A stretch of DNA of 64,000 nucleotides from Streptococcus suis (GCA_024583055.1 CP102145.1:1178001-1242000); one strand, 5' to 3'. Numbered from the stretch's first letter, positions 7,243 through 16,443 are shown. Notes: a model not told the origin generated them from the sequence alone. Translations and numbers: made by a program.

Positions 7243-9702
7243 TTATTCATTATTCTGATTATAAATCAAGAGACCTAATCCCATGAAGCCTATTAAGAAG
7301 AGGCTCAGCATCCAAACTTGATGACTACTATTTCCAACCATAGAAATGGTTTGACGAAGACCTGAAACAGAATAGGTCATTGGAAGATAAGGCTGAATGA
7401 CTTGGAAGAAGCGTGGGCTAAGTTCGATTGGATAGGTACCGGCGCTTGAACCCAGTTGCAATAACAAGATAATTAAACTTGCAAAGGAACCGAACCGGTT
7501 ATTCCAGCCCACCAAGGCTGTAACGAGTGCCATAAAGGTCCATGAGGTCAAAAGGATTAATCCCAAGGTTGCCATTGGATGAGCCGGATCAATCCCAATT
7601 AACAGAAGAACTCCATATAAAATCAGTGCCGCTAGGCTGGCAATTGCACCATTCAATAAGAGTTTCCCTTTAGCCCAATCCCAACGATTTTTGTAGGAAC
7701 GATTATCAATGTGTTTGACAAAAATTACATTCGCTGATAAGGCTGCAACCATTAGGGCAACAGACACCATGTAAGGAGCCATGCCGACTCCGTTGGTCTT
7801 CACATCATCTTGGTCACTGTGTTCCAAGGTGACTGGTTGAGAAACTGCTTGTGCATTTTTGTCTTCTACAGAGATGACTGATAGTTGTTGACTGGCTGAA
7901 CTGAGTGAATTTGTTAAGGTCTCACTGCCGACAAGTAGGGTCGAAATCCCACTTGTCAAGGTTTGCCCGCCAGTAGCTAATTGATCCGCACCAGAAATTA
8001 ATTGCTGACTACCAGAAGCCAGTTGTCCTGAACCGCTGACAAGTTGACTAGAGTTAGCAGCTAAGGTTGCCAATCCTGATGTTAACTGGCTACCTCCAGA
8101 TTGAATACTACTGTTGTTAGCAACCAACTGAGCTCCACCCTCTGCTAGCTGGGCAACACCTGCTGTATATGCTGTCACCCCTGACATGAGTTGACTAGCT
8201 CCACTTGACAGTTGCGTTTGAAGTTGACTCACACCACTCGTCAAGGCTTGAGTTCCTGGTAGAACTTGCTGGTTCAAAGCTGTGTTGACCTGACTCAAGC
8301 CACTTGATAGGTTTTCAATGGCTGTTGTAGCACCTGGCAATGCTTGATTGGCAGCCATGTTGATCTGACCGACAGCTGATTGCAATTGACCTAATTGCGT
8401 TCCAAGACCAGAAAGACTTTGTAGACTAGATAAGGCTTGACTCAGTTGAGATAATTGACCCAAAATCGTTTGAGCTGCTGTCACTGTTGTAGAAGGAGAG
8501 TTTTGGAGGGCTCCAACCAATTCAGCTTGCTGATCAACTGTCAAGTTTTGATAGGTAGCTGTTGCTTGTAAGGCTGCAATGCTGGCTGTTTTATCCGCTT
8601 GCGCTGCTGTCAACAATCCTTGAGCTTGAGCACCCATCTCTGTCAAGAGATTAGATAGAGTAGTGGTATCTACTACAACTCCCCCGATACTTGATAGGCT
8701 ATCATTTAATTGGTTGATGGCCGCTTGCAACTGAGGAAGTCCAGTCAATAAAGCCTGTATCTGACTAGACTGTTCAGCAGACAAACTAGTTGAACCAGCG
8801 AGTTGTTCCAAGCCTGCCTGCAATTGATTGGCCCCTGTTACCAATTGTTCAACCTGACTTGCTCCTGATTGTAATTGTCCCACACCAGCGATGAGCTGAG
8901 AGGAATTGGCATTTAATTGCTCTGCACCTGAAGCAAGACTAGCTACCCCATTTGTGTAGGTTGTTAAGCCACTGGAAAGTGTTTGACTGCCTGAAGCAGC
9001 CTGATTGACTCCATCTGTATAAGACACAACTCCAGTAGCCAATTGGTTTGCTCCTGTCACGAGTGCTTGACCAGAAGTCGTTAAAGTAGTCAGTCCATTT
9101 GAAAGTGTTTCACTACCTGATTCCAATTGACTAGCTCCATCTGTCAATTGTTGACTTCCATCTGCTGCCTCAACCATACCAGATTGAATCTCTCCCATGC
9201 TGTCAAAAACAGCCGAGGTGTATGTTTCAGTAATCGTCTCTGAAACAGACGCTTTCAATTTTTCCATGGCTGATTCGCCCATCTTAGAAGCGACAAAGCT
9301 GTGACCTTTAGAGGTTTGGTAAGAAATTGTTAGTGGTTCAGGCTGATCCGTCAAGAGACTGGAGGCTTTTTCCGATAAATCTTCTGGTAGGGTAATGACC
9401 ATATAATAGTCCCCTTCTTCCAAGCCTTTTTCCGCATCTGTTTCTGATACAAAGTGGAAATCCAGGCTCTTGCTCTCTTTCATATTATCCACCATATCAT
9501 CACCAATGGTGAGGGTTTTATCTTGAAAGCTCGCCGACTGGTCTTGATTGACAACTGCCACAGGCAACTGGTCTAGTCGGCCGTAAGGGTCCCACATAGA
9601 GGTTAGGAAACTAATGTTATATAAGGCTGGGACACAGGAAACACCGAGAATGGTGATCAAGGTCATTGGTTTTTTGAAAAAATTCTTTACTTTTTCCGAC
9701 AT
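7243..9702 (-). CDS. YhgE/Pip domain-containing membrane protein
   Basis: An 819-aa protein with an N-terminal helix (about residues 13-35, FFKKPMTLITILGVSCVPAL) and the YhgE signature MWDPYGRLDQLPVAVVNQDQ. A very long extracellular region (about 150-640) is built of SG-rich repeats of the type 'SQLxSGxxQLxSG'. The C-terminal block has five or six transmembrane helices, as in ABC-2/Pip (phage infection protein) proteins. The ATG at 9702 is chosen because AAGGAGGTTCTT precedes it; the 59 upstream codons overlap the operator and TetR gene region. It may export lipids or peptides, or act as a phage receptor as in Lactococcus Pip. Probably repressed by the divergent TetR protein. Confidence 0.85.
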   Translation of the reverse strand: MSEKVKNFFKKPMTLITILGVSCVPALYNISFLTSMWDPYGRLDQLPVAVVNQDQSASFQDKTLTIGDDMVDNMKESKSLDFHFVSETDAEKGLEEGDYYMVITLPEDLSEKASSLLTDQPEPLTISYQTSKGHSFVASKMGESAMEKLKASVSETITETYTSAVFDSMGEIQSGMVEAADGSQQLTDGASQLESGSETLSNGLTTLTTSGQALVTGANQLATGVVSYTDGVNQAASGSQTLSSGLTTYTNGVASLASGAEQLNANSSQLIAGVGQLQSGASQVEQLVTGANQLQAGLEQLAGSTSLSAEQSSQIQALLTGLPQLQAAINQLNDSLSSIGGVVVDTTTLSNLLTEMGAQAQGLLTAAQADKTASIAALQATATYQNLTVDQQAELVGALQNSPSTTVTAAQTILGQLSQLSQALSSLQSLSGLGTQLGQLQSAVGQINMAANQALPGATTAIENLSSGLSQVNTALNQQVLPGTQALTSGVSQLQTQLSSGASQLMSGVTAYTAGVAQLAEGGAQLVANNSSIQSGGSQLTSGLATLAANSSQLVSGSGQLASGSQQLISGADQLATGGQTLTSGISTLLVGSETLTNSLSSASQQLSVISVEDKNAQAVSQPVTLEHSDQDDVKTNGVGMAPYMVSVALMVAALSANVIFVKHIDNRSYKNRWDWAKGKLLLNGAIASLAALILYGVLLLIGIDPAHPMATLGLILLTSWTFMALVTALVGWNNRFGSFASLIILLLQLGSSAGTYPIELSPRFFQVIQPYLPMTYSVSGLRQTISMVGNSSHQVWMLSLFLIGFMGLGLLIYNQNNE

Positions 9703-9712
9703 AAGAACCTCC

Positions 9713-9808
9713 TTTAGACATCCTGTCCAAAAACTGATAAAATATATTATACAAGTATCATTTTCAAAATCAAGTAATATGAATCGTTTTTTGGACAATG
9801 TGTCTAAA
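9713..9808. promoter_or_regulatory. Paired TetR-type palindromic operators between yhgE-like gene and tetR
   Basis: Two perfect 19-bp palindromes of the same form lie at the two sides of the divergent promoter region: TTTAGACATCCTGTCCAAA (9713-9731) and TTTGGACAATGTGTCTAAA (9790-9808). Both fit TTTRGACA-N3-TGTCYAAA and each is close to one start codon. This is the arrangement expected for an autoregulating TetR repressor that also controls the membrane-protein gene. Inferred from sequence. Confidence 0.75.
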
Positions 9809-9827
9809 AATGTATAAAAGGAGCAAA

Positions 9828-10367
9828 ATGGGAACAGATAATCGGAAAGAACGAACTCGTCAAGCCATTTTAGAAGCAATGGGGACTTGCCTAGAAACTC
9901 AGCCCTTCAACGCCATTACAACAACTCACTTGGCGCATGAAGCAGGAATCAGTCGTTCTAGTTTTTATACCCATTATAAGGATAAGTATGAATTGATTGA
10001 CTCCTACCAACAAGGCTTATTTCACAAGTTAGAGACCATATTTGATCGCTATGATGGAAATCGACAGTCCTCTTTCTTAGAAATTTTTGAATTGCTCTAC
10101 CGAGAAAGATTACTCTCATCCTTATTGACCCATAATGGTACTCAAGAAATACAGAGTTTTCTAATAAATAAAGTCCGATTACTTATCGCAAATGATTTGT
10201 CCGAGCGTTTGGGAAAAGAAGATTTATCACCACTTGAAAACGAGTACCGTAGTATTTACTTTTCGCATGCCTTCTTCGGAATTACACAAGCATGGATAAA
10301 AAATGGGAAGCAAGAATCTCCTCAATATATGACCGATTTTTTCTTGAAAATGCTACCGCGAGAATGA
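9828..10367 (+). CDS. TetR/AcrR family transcriptional regulator
   Basis: A 179-aa DNA-binding repressor. Residues about 5-60 form the TetR helix-turn-helix (RKERTRQAILEAMG, TTTHLAHEAGISRSSFYTHY, KDKYELID). The C-terminal two thirds is a variable ligand-binding/dimer domain ending FLKMLPRE. ATG 9828 is preceded by AAAGGAGCAAA. An in-frame ATG at 9798 lies inside the right operator and lacks a ribosome-binding site, so it was rejected as the start. Divergent from the YhgE/Pip gene with matching operators, so it most likely senses a compound or envelope signal relevant to that membrane protein. Confidence 0.88.
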   Translation: MGTDNRKERTRQAILEAMGTCLETQPFNAITTTHLAHEAGISRSSFYTHYKDKYELIDSYQQGLFHKLETIFDRYDGNRQSSFLEIFELLYRERLLSSLLTHNGTQEIQSFLINKVRLLIANDLSERLGKEDLSPLENEYRSIYFSHAFFGITQAWIKNGKQESPQYMTDFFLKMLPRE

Positions 10368-10369
10368 AG

Positions 10370-10396
10370 AAAAGCCACTCATTTGACTGGCTTTTT
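10370..10396. terminator. Bidirectional terminator between tetR and the HAD gene
   Basis: AAAAGCCACTC-ATTTGA-CTGGCTTTTT forms an AAAAGCCA/TGGCTTTT stem followed by T residues on the plus strand. It overlaps the stop of the converging HAD gene. Confidence 0.65.
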
Positions 10397-11225
10397 AGTG
10401 TGTTTGTAAAAATTCTTCGATAACCTGCAAGACGCCACTGTCCAAATGGCTGGGAGCGCGGTATTTGGCAACGGCCTTGACCCTATCCGTCGCATTTTCC
10501 ATAGCGTAGGAATAACCTGCCTGCGCCAGCATTTCAAGGTCATTGTCAGAATCGCCGAAAGCCATAACCTGAGCCATTGTAATACCCAACGGTTGGATGA
10601 CCTGCTCGATGCCCCAAGCCTTGTGAATACCAACTGGCAGGATGTCAATAGAGCCATAACCGCTGGTCACAGCCGTCAACCTACCCTCAAGTGCCCGATT
10701 AAAGGCTGAGGTCAGAACCTCGACCTTACCTTCCTCCACCCAAATGCCAGCCTTGTAGATAGGCTGTTCAGCTGGCAACTGGCTCAAATCCGCTAGGAAG
10801 GTCACCTTATCCAAGAAAGCCTGCATTTGCTCTGGAGCAATCGGCAAATCAGAACCTGCGAAGGGCTGATTGGCCCCCTCCTGCATAAAAATGGTCTGAT
10901 CATTGGCCAGCATCAAGCACACCTCTCCCCAACTACCTCTAAAGTAGTCCAGAATAGCTGCCACCAGGTCCCGGTCCAACATATGCCGCACCCTGGTTTC
11001 CCCTTTTTCAACCACACGGGCCCCGTTGTCCGATACAAAAATCAAGCGGTCCTCAAAGCCCTGACACAATTTCAAGAGCCGGTCCATACCATTGCCGCTA
11101 GCGATTACAAAGGGGATGTCACGCGCATCTAGCTGGTCCAAGATTGCTGAAAATCGCGCTCGGTCAATCTGACCATTCCCATCTAAGAAGGTTCCATCCA
11201 TATCTGTTGCGATTAATTTAATCAT
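10395..11225 (-). CDS. HAD superfamily Cof-type phosphatase
   Basis: A 276-aa cytosolic hydrolase. Motif I is IATDMDGTFL (nucleophile Asp8, acid/base Asp10), motif II is FVIASGNG near residue 41-48, and motif IV is VMAFGDSDNDLEML near 220-233. The C2-type cap lies in the middle (about 85-190). Length and motifs fit the Cof/YidA group, which dephosphorylates sugar phosphates, nucleotides or flavin precursors with broad specificity; the substrate cannot be told from sequence. It starts 20-25 bp from the divergent antitoxin reading frame, so their promoters must overlap. Confidence 0.88.
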   Translation of the reverse strand: MIKLIATDMDGTFLDGNGQIDRARFSAILDQLDARDIPFVIASGNGMDRLLKLCQGFEDRLIFVSDNGARVVEKGETRVRHMLDRDLVAAILDYFRGSWGEVCLMLANDQTIFMQEGANQPFAGSDLPIAPEQMQAFLDKVTFLADLSQLPAEQPIYKAGIWVEEGKVEVLTSAFNRALEGRLTAVTSGYGSIDILPVGIHKAWGIEQVIQPLGITMAQVMAFGDSDNDLEMLAQAGYSYAMENATDRVKAVAKYRAPSHLDSGVLQVIEEFLQTH

Positions 11226-11250
11226 ACACTAATCTTTCCCTTTCAATGGA

Positions 11251-11538
11251 ATTTCAAATCAAAGGCCCACAAGTCCAACTCAAATCAGAATTGAAACAAC
11301 CGTTAAAGAAGACGCTAATGCCTTGTTTGCAAGACTGGGCTTAGATATGTCCAGTGCAGAGAATATCTTCTTACGCCAATGCGTATTGCGTGGCGGTTTA
11401 CCATTTTCCGTAGAGCTACCAAAATACAATCAAGAAACCTTGGAGGCAATGGAAGAAGCACGAAAGATTTCACGTAATCCAAATGTACCAAGTTATGCAA
11501 CTGTCCAAGATTTATTTAAGGCATTGGATGAAGAATAA
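11251..11538 (+). CDS. RelB/DinJ-family antitoxin, start codon unclear
   Basis: The frame encodes PTQIRIETTVKEDANALFAR and on to LGLDMSSAENIFLRQCVLRG, the ribbon-helix-helix DNA-binding N-terminus of RelB/DinJ antitoxins. The C-terminal toxin-wrapping tail ends LFKALDEE. No ATG, GTG or well-placed TTG exists in frame before the RelB homology: the frame opens after a TAA at 11230. The only nearby ATG (11246) is in another frame and stops early. The start given (ATT 11251) is a guess. Either a rare start, a leader frameshift or a damaged gene is possible. The stop overlaps the toxin start, as in intact operons. Confidence 0.6.
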   Translation: MSNQRPTSPTQIRIETTVKEDANALFARLGLDMSSAENIFLRQCVLRGGLPFSVELPKYNQETLEAMEEARKISRNPNVPSYATVQDLFKALDEE

Positions 11539-11809
11539 TATATCAAATAAAGTTCACGAACAAATTCAAAAAAGCTACAAGTTAATGAAGAAACGTGGAT
11601 ACGATCTGGGTCTGTTGGAAGAAATTATTACGAAACTAAGCCAAGGTATCCCACTTGAAGACAAACATCAAAATCATATGCTGACAGGAAATTTTTCCGG
11701 ATATTATGAGTGCCATATTAAACCAGATTGGCTCCTAATCTATTTAATAGAAAATGATATTCTAACCTTGACCTTGATTGATACTGGCACACACTCAGAT
11801 TTATTTTAG
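11528..11809 (+). CDS. YafQ/RelE-type mRNA interferase toxin
   Basis: A 93-aa type II toxin of the RelE superfamily that cleaves mRNA on the ribosome. Recognisable YafQ elements: the N-terminal KSYKLMKKRGYDLGLLEEII helix pair, LTGNFSGYYECHIKPDW and TGTHSDLF. The His of ECH, the Asp of PDW and the terminal His-Ser-Asp match the catalytic residues of YafQ (His, Asp, His). The ATG at 11528 overlaps the antitoxin's last codons by 11 bp, typical of translational coupling. An earlier in-frame ATG at 11483 lies deep in the antitoxin and was not used. The toxin looks intact although the antitoxin start is unclear. Confidence 0.85.
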   Translation: MKNNISNKVHEQIQKSYKLMKKRGYDLGLLEEIITKLSQGIPLEDKHQNHMLTGNFSGYYECHIKPDWLLIYLIENDILTLTLIDTGTHSDLF

Positions 11810-11860
11810 TCGCTCACTAGAGTGGCTGTTTTTATTTTATAACTCATCCTAACTAGTCGA

Positions 11861-12205
11861 CTAGATAAAATCAGCCTGTATAATTTCTGAAATAGCACTG
11901 CAAAGCTGGTCAAATGTTTTTGGATAAGCATTCGAACCTTCAATTCTCAACGGCGCATTTCTTTTAAATAGAATGTCTACATACCATTGAGTGCCATCTA
12001 GAACGTATGGATTTACGTATTCTTCGTCCCACTCAAGCAGTCTACAATTTTCTAAATCGTGTTTAAATTGAGAGGCTGAAAAACTTAATTCTAGCTCACT
12101 CCTTGAATCATGGTCATCTATATGAGTATAAATAACTTCTTCATCTTCAAAATCCATTTCAATAGAATTAGTCGGACCGAAATATTCCCCAATCCAAACC
12201 CTCAT
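11861..12205 (-). CDS. Hypothetical protein, possible immunity-type small protein
   Basis: A 114-aa acidic cytosolic protein (many Asp/Glu, no signal peptide or membrane helix). Notable stretches are MRVWIGEYFGP at the N-terminus, DGTQWYVDILFKRNAPLRIE and GSNAYPKTFDQLCSAISEII at the C-terminus. The 'DGTQW...GSNAYP..F..L' pattern resembles small proteins found beside contact-dependent toxins, but no toxin gene is near and I do not recognise the family firmly. It stands alone between the toxin-antitoxin pair and the CapA-like gene, with a weak ribosome-binding site. Confidence 0.55.
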   Translation of the reverse strand: MRVWIGEYFGPTNSIEMDFEDEEVIYTHIDDHDSRSELELSFSASQFKHDLENCRLLEWDEEYVNPYVLDGTQWYVDILFKRNAPLRIEGSNAYPKTFDQLCSAISEIIQADFI

Positions 12206-12364
12206 AGGTTGTATATCTTAATTATCCCTACTCATGTTTAACTCCTTCTTATCTACAGGAATTTCAGACTATACCTATTTATCTTATAACTGTCTGGCAT
12301 CGTTTTGCTGAACCTTACTTGGTCAACTGCAGATGTTCTTCATTCAGAATTTAGATAGACTCTA

Positions 12365-13657
12365 CTATTCCTTCTCCTCAGTTACCCAATCCAAAGCCAT
12401 AAATTCATTCATCTCAGCATAGGCTGTATCTACCCGCTCCTGGGTTACTGCATCCAATTGACCATAATGCTTGCCACCTTGGACAAAATCTTCCAAAATC
12501 AGGGTTTGATAGGTATAGAGCTCGTAGCCTTCCGGTGAAAAACGTCCCTTAGGTTCCTTGCTGACCCAGGTCGGATGGGCCTGGGCTGTTTTGATGCGGG
12601 TCACGCCGTCCTTCTTCTCTATCGTCACGTCCATCAGCACCCCACGCTCGGTCCACTGGGCATTGGCAACACCCGCCATGGTCTCAATCCGCTGGTTAGA
12701 AATAAAATTCCCCATAGAGTAGATGATTAACTTCTTCTCACCGTCTTTTTCAACCGTCTCAGAAGGCTCCGCTACATGGGGATGCCCGCCAAACACCAGG
12801 TCTGCTCCCCAGTTAATCATGTCATGATAGAGACTAACCTGCTCCTCCGTCGGCTCCAGCTGGTATTCGACACCCGTCTGAGGCATGACGATAGTAATGT
12901 CCGCCTCTTTCTCAGCCAGTTCAATCTCAGCCTTCATCTTCTTGCGGCCAAAATCCGACAGATAGGCATTGTATTCTTCCTGGGTCAATGATGCCTCCAT
13001 CCCATTGAATCCATAGGCATAGGCAAGAATTGCTACCTTGATACCATTGACATCACGAATATAAATGGGAGCTGTCGCCCGATTGCCCTCCGCATAGACA
13101 CCAACTGCATCTACATTGACATCCTTAAAGGTCTCCACTGTGGAAATGAGGCCCGACAACTGCGAATCCAGAATATGATTATGGGCCAAATCCACCACAT
13201 CATAGCCTGCATCACGAATATCCTTTGCCACCTGGGCCGGCGCATTAAACAAAGGATAGCCAGCCAAAGGAAAATCAGGAGAAATAGTCCCCTCAAAGTC
13301 CGCAATAGCCAAATCAGCCTGCTCAATCCAGGGTTTCACATAGGTAAAATTCTCAGAAAAATCATAGGTTCCATCCGCCTGGAGAGCACTCCAATAGAGG
13401 AGATCATGGTAAAGCAAGTCCCCATGAGCCATGATACGGGCGGTCTGCACCTCATCCTGCTTGCCTGAAAACCAAGAACCTATCCCAGATGATTGCTGGC
13501 TGGTCCTATCCGCCTTACCAAACAAGGGCAAAACATGGTCATGCACGAGAATAATGGACAGGATGACCGCAGCCAAAAGGCAGACAAACATAAATTGGCG
13601 CTTGTTTCGTGCTTTTCTAGCAAGTTTCCGACGTTCCTGTAATGATGTTCTAGACAT
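12365..13657 (-). CDS. CapA family protein (PGA_cap metallophosphatase-like), membrane anchored
   Basis: A 430-aa protein with a short basic N-terminus, one membrane helix (about residues 21-45, FMFVCLLAAVILSIILVHDH) and an extracellular domain. That domain has calcineurin-like/PGA_cap motifs: IMAHGDLLYHD near 75-85, ADFEGTIS, DVVDLAHNHILD, a central hydrophobic strand, FGGHPHVAEP and IIYSMGNFISNQ. In Bacillus, CapA takes part in poly-gamma-glutamate capsule export. No capB/capC neighbours exist here, so the role in this organism is unknown, perhaps cell-wall related. ATG 13657 follows AGAGAGGTCGACTTCT. Confidence 0.85.
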   Translation of the reverse strand: MSRTSLQERRKLARKARNKRQFMFVCLLAAVILSIILVHDHVLPLFGKADRTSQQSSGIGSWFSGKQDEVQTARIMAHGDLLYHDLLYWSALQADGTYDFSENFTYVKPWIEQADLAIADFEGTISPDFPLAGYPLFNAPAQVAKDIRDAGYDVVDLAHNHILDSQLSGLISTVETFKDVNVDAVGVYAEGNRATAPIYIRDVNGIKVAILAYAYGFNGMEASLTQEEYNAYLSDFGRKKMKAEIELAEKEADITIVMPQTGVEYQLEPTEEQVSLYHDMINWGADLVFGGHPHVAEPSETVEKDGEKKLIIYSMGNFISNQRIETMAGVANAQWTERGVLMDVTIEKKDGVTRIKTAQAHPTWVSKEPKGRFSPEGYELYTYQTLILEDFVQGGKHYGQLDAVTQERVDTAYAEMNEFMALDWVTEEKE

Positions 13658-13830
13658 AGAAGTCGACCTCTCTCTTTCCTATAATCCCTTTCATTATACG
13701 CCTTTTTACCTCAAAAATCCAGACAATACCTGTAGACTTTTACAAGAATTTTACACATATTTCTCCTAGATTCCCTGGCTAATCTGTCAATTTATGATAG
13801 ACTGAAATAAGAATAGATTTGGAGAACACT

Positions 13831-15018
13831 ATGCCGCAACACATACAAAACAAACAATTTTTAAAAGATGTCTTTCTCTGTTCACTAGCCTCCTACGGCG
13901 GGCCCGAAGCTCACTACGGTGTCTTTAGCAGGGAATTGATTGACAAAAAGAAGTATGTCAGCCAGGAGGAGATGACGGAACTCATCGGAATTTTTTCGCT
14001 CTTTCCTGGACCTTCCAGCACACAAACCATTACTGCCATCGGCTATCGTGTAGGCGGGCCATGGATTGCCTTGGCTAGCTTTCTCATCTGGATTCTTCCT
14101 GCCTTAGTCATCATGACCAGCTTAGGAATCGGTCTGGAATGGGTAGCTCAAAACCAGGCTTGGAACAAGCTACTGATTTTCTTACCTGCCGTAGCGGTCT
14201 CCTTCATTCTCTACGCAGCCATTCAACTGACCAGGAAGGTAGTCACCTCCAAAAAAGACCTCATCCTATACATCTCTTTCTGTCTTCTGAGTTTTGTTCT
14301 TATTCCACTTTCTAGCTGGTCTATTCTCTTGCTTCTACTTGCAGGAGGTCTAGCAGGCTTGGTGCCCGTCTGGGGGCAAGCCGGACAAGAATTGCAAAAT
14401 ATCCCCAAAACCAGCAAGGTCAGATGGCAATTGCCAGCCACCATTATCATCCTAGCAATTCTATTTTCTGCAATGGCAAACTATTTTGGTGGCGATAGTC
14501 GCTTGTTTGCATCTATTTATCGCTATGGCTATTCCATCATTGGCGGTGGACAAATCATGATTCCGCTAATGATTCAAGACCTGGTCAAACAAGAAGGATT
14601 TCTCAGCCAGGCTGATTTCCTAGTGGGCTATAGCTTGGATCAGGCAGTTCCTGGGCCACTCTTCAGCTTTGCTTCCTTTGTCGCTGCCCGCTCTGTGACA
14701 GGAGGAATAGTGGTAAAATTCCTAGCCGGCCTATTGGGTGGAGGACTCATTTTCCTTCCTGGAATCCTGCTAGTCTATTTCGCAACCCCCCTATGGCAAG
14801 TCTATCGTCAGTTACATTATGTTTCCTCATTCTTAAAGGGCATCTCCTGGTCGGTCGCTGCCATCATCAGCTGGACAGCTTTGAATCAGTTGCAGGGCCT
14901 ATCATCAGGAGGGGAGTGCTTCATCTGTATTCTGGCAACCCTACTCCTCCTATCCAAACGCATCCCGTCTCCACTACTAGTCATCGCCGTTATGCTATTA
15001 GGATTTTTCATCAGTTAA
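13831..15018 (+). CDS. ChrA family chromate/anion transporter
   Basis: A 395-aa membrane protein of the long-chain CHR family, with two homologous halves and about 10-12 transmembrane helices. The first half has the signature FLKDVFLCSLASYGGPEAHYG then SLFPGPSSTQTITAIGYRVGG. The second half repeats it as IIGGGQIMIPLM and GYSLDQAVPGPLFSFASFVA. Characterised members export chromate; many genomic homologues have no shown substrate, so 'chromate' is a family label. The ATG at 13831 has GGAG seven bases upstream and was preferred to TTG 13819. It stands alone. Confidence 0.85.
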   Translation: MPQHIQNKQFLKDVFLCSLASYGGPEAHYGVFSRELIDKKKYVSQEEMTELIGIFSLFPGPSSTQTITAIGYRVGGPWIALASFLIWILPALVIMTSLGIGLEWVAQNQAWNKLLIFLPAVAVSFILYAAIQLTRKVVTSKKDLILYISFCLLSFVLIPLSSWSILLLLLAGGLAGLVPVWGQAGQELQNIPKTSKVRWQLPATIIILAILFSAMANYFGGDSRLFASIYRYGYSIIGGGQIMIPLMIQDLVKQEGFLSQADFLVGYSLDQAVPGPLFSFASFVAARSVTGGIVVKFLAGLLGGGLIFLPGILLVYFATPLWQVYRQLHYVSSFLKGISWSVAAIISWTALNQLQGLSSGGECFICILATLLLLSKRIPSPLLVIAVMLLGFFIS

Positions 15019-15115
15019 AAGTGTTGAATAATGACTAATTAGTGATATAATAAGAGATAGATAAAACTCGACTGGAGGTGGATGAGTCCCAAGCAGTCAC
15101 GAACGGAGGTCTATT

Positions 15116-15328
15116 ATGTTACACATTCGGTATTATCAATCACAAATTGCCCATCCATCAGAAAAGCAGTATGAAAGTCCAGAAGAATTTCTGATGCTAC
15201 AATCTCGGGAAGTTCCGCAACTACAGGATTTCTTCGTGATTGAAAGTGTCACCCTTGATGGCCAGGAGCTAGTGAATATGCACCAAAAAACCATCGGTGA
15301 TTTGTTTAATTATTTTAACCGTAAGTAA
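15116..15328 (+). CDS. Small DUF4649-like streptococcal protein
   Basis: A 70-aa soluble protein beginning MLHIRYYQSQIAHPSEKQYE, with an FFVIESVTLDGQEL strand and a DLFNYFNRK tail. It resembles the short DUF4649 proteins of streptococci, which have no known function. A good ribosome-binding site (CGGAGGTCTATT) precedes the ATG. An upstream promoter-like pair TTGAAT/TATAAT (about 15024-15051) suggests it is transcribed alone. A strong terminator follows directly. Confidence 0.7.
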   Translation: MLHIRYYQSQIAHPSEKQYESPEEFLMLQSREVPQLQDFFVIESVTLDGQELVNMHQKTIGDLFNYFNRK

Positions 15329-15359
15329 AAGAGTTTGGAAGCCCCAAACTCTTTTACTG
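15327..15359. terminator. Bidirectional terminator between the DUF4649-like gene and pyrD
   Basis: Perfect 12-bp stem AAAAGAGTTTGG (15327-15338)/CCAAACTCTTTT (15344-15355), loop AAGCC. It serves both the plus-strand small gene and the converging pyrD. Confidence 0.85.
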
Positions 15360-15367
15360 TTTCTTTT

Positions 15368-16312
15368 TTACGTAAGGTCATCCAAATGGTGCAATTTCCC
15401 ACGGAAATCTTCAATGGTTTCATAGCCTTTTTCAGCCATAATGTCTCGGAGTTCTTGGGTAATACGGTCAAAGGCTGCTAGCCCTTCTTTTTGCAGGGTT
15501 GTCCCGATTTGAACCATGCTGGCACCGCAGAGAATGTGTTCAAAGGCATCGCGTCCTGTCAAGACACCACCCGTTCCTACGATTTGAATTTCTGGCTTAA
15601 GGCGTTGGTAAAAGGCATGGACGTTTGCCAAAGCAGTCGGCTTGATGTATTCGCCACCGATACCACCAAATCCATTTTTAGGCTTGATAATCACGCTCTC
15701 ATCTTCTATATAAAGACCGTTGCCAATCGAATTCACACAGTTGACAAACTTGAGCGGAAATTGATTGAAAATCGCAGCAGCCTGGTCAAAATGCACAATA
15801 TCAAAATAAGGTGGCAACTTGATGCCCAGCGGTTTGGTGAAATAGGCAAAGACTTCCCGCAAGATGGTTTCTGTCGTTTCAAAATCATAGGCAATCTGCG
15901 GTTTCCCCGGAACATTCGGACAAGAAAGATTGAGTTCAACTAACCCTTGAAAGGCACTATCCTGCACTTTTTTGAGAATGGTGTGGGTCTCATCTGGCGA
16001 CATGCCTACTAATGAAAGAACAAAGGTACGTTCTGGTTCTTCTTCCTGTAACTCCAAAAGATAATCTAAATAATAATCTAGGCCTTGATTGGGCAAGCCC
16101 ATGGAATTAATAGACCCCAGCGGTACATTTTTGTAGCGCGGCTCTGGATTCCCCTCCCGGTATTCCAGTGTAGCGGTCTTGGTGACAAAGGTTCCTGCTG
16201 CTGAGGTTTTCACACCATCCAACTCTTCCTTGGTCATGCACCAGACACCTGCCGCATTCATCAAACAATTGTCAAAAGAAAATCCACCCAATGTCGTCGC
16301 TGTTGAAACCAT
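15368..16312 (-). CDS. pyrD: Dihydroorotate dehydrogenase (class 1A, fumarate type)
   Basis: Oxidises dihydroorotate to orotate in de novo pyrimidine synthesis; class 1A enzymes are cytosolic FMN homodimers that use fumarate. The 314-aa protein shows [13 protein letters not shown] (FMN/substrate loop), [17 protein letters not shown], the [11 protein letters not shown] segment bearing the catalytic Cys, KLPPYFD and the FMN phosphate-binding [13 protein letters not shown]. No electron-transfer partner gene (pyrK) is adjacent, which fits class 1A. Start ATG 16312 is preceded by AAAAAGGAGTTATAGA; the frame upstream is open but lacks conserved sequence. Confidence 0.95.
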   Translation of the reverse strand: MVSTATTLGGFSFDNCLMNAAGVWCMTKEELDGVKTSAAGTFVTKTATLEYREGNPEPRYKNVPLGSINSMGLPNQGLDYYLDYLLELQEEEPERTFVLSLVGMSPDETHTILKKVQDSAFQGLVELNLSCPNVPGKPQIAYDFETTETILREVFAYFTKPLGIKLPPYFDIVHFDQAAAIFNQFPLKFVNCVNSIGNGLYIEDESVIIKPKNGFGGIGGEYIKPTALANVHAFYQRLKPEIQIVGTGGVLTGRDAFEHILCGASMVQIGTTLQKEGLAAFDRITQELRDIMAEKGYETIEDFRGKLHHLDDLT

Positions 16313-16443
16313 TCTATAACTCCTTTTTGCGTTTTCTAGCTTGATTATACCATAGAAAACATACGGATTTTCCCTATTTACTGCCATTGTTCGGCTTTTA
16401 TCAGGGAATTTTGAAAATTTTTAAAAAATTTTGCATTTTCTTC

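Noticed and set aside
7650..9260. Repetitive SG-rich tract in the YhgE-like gene as a DNA repeat
   Set aside because: The repetition is at protein level, degenerate in DNA, and is normal for the family.
9798..9827. Earlier TetR start at 9798
   Set aside because: It lies within the right operator and lacks a ribosome-binding site; 9828 has AAAGGAG at the right distance.
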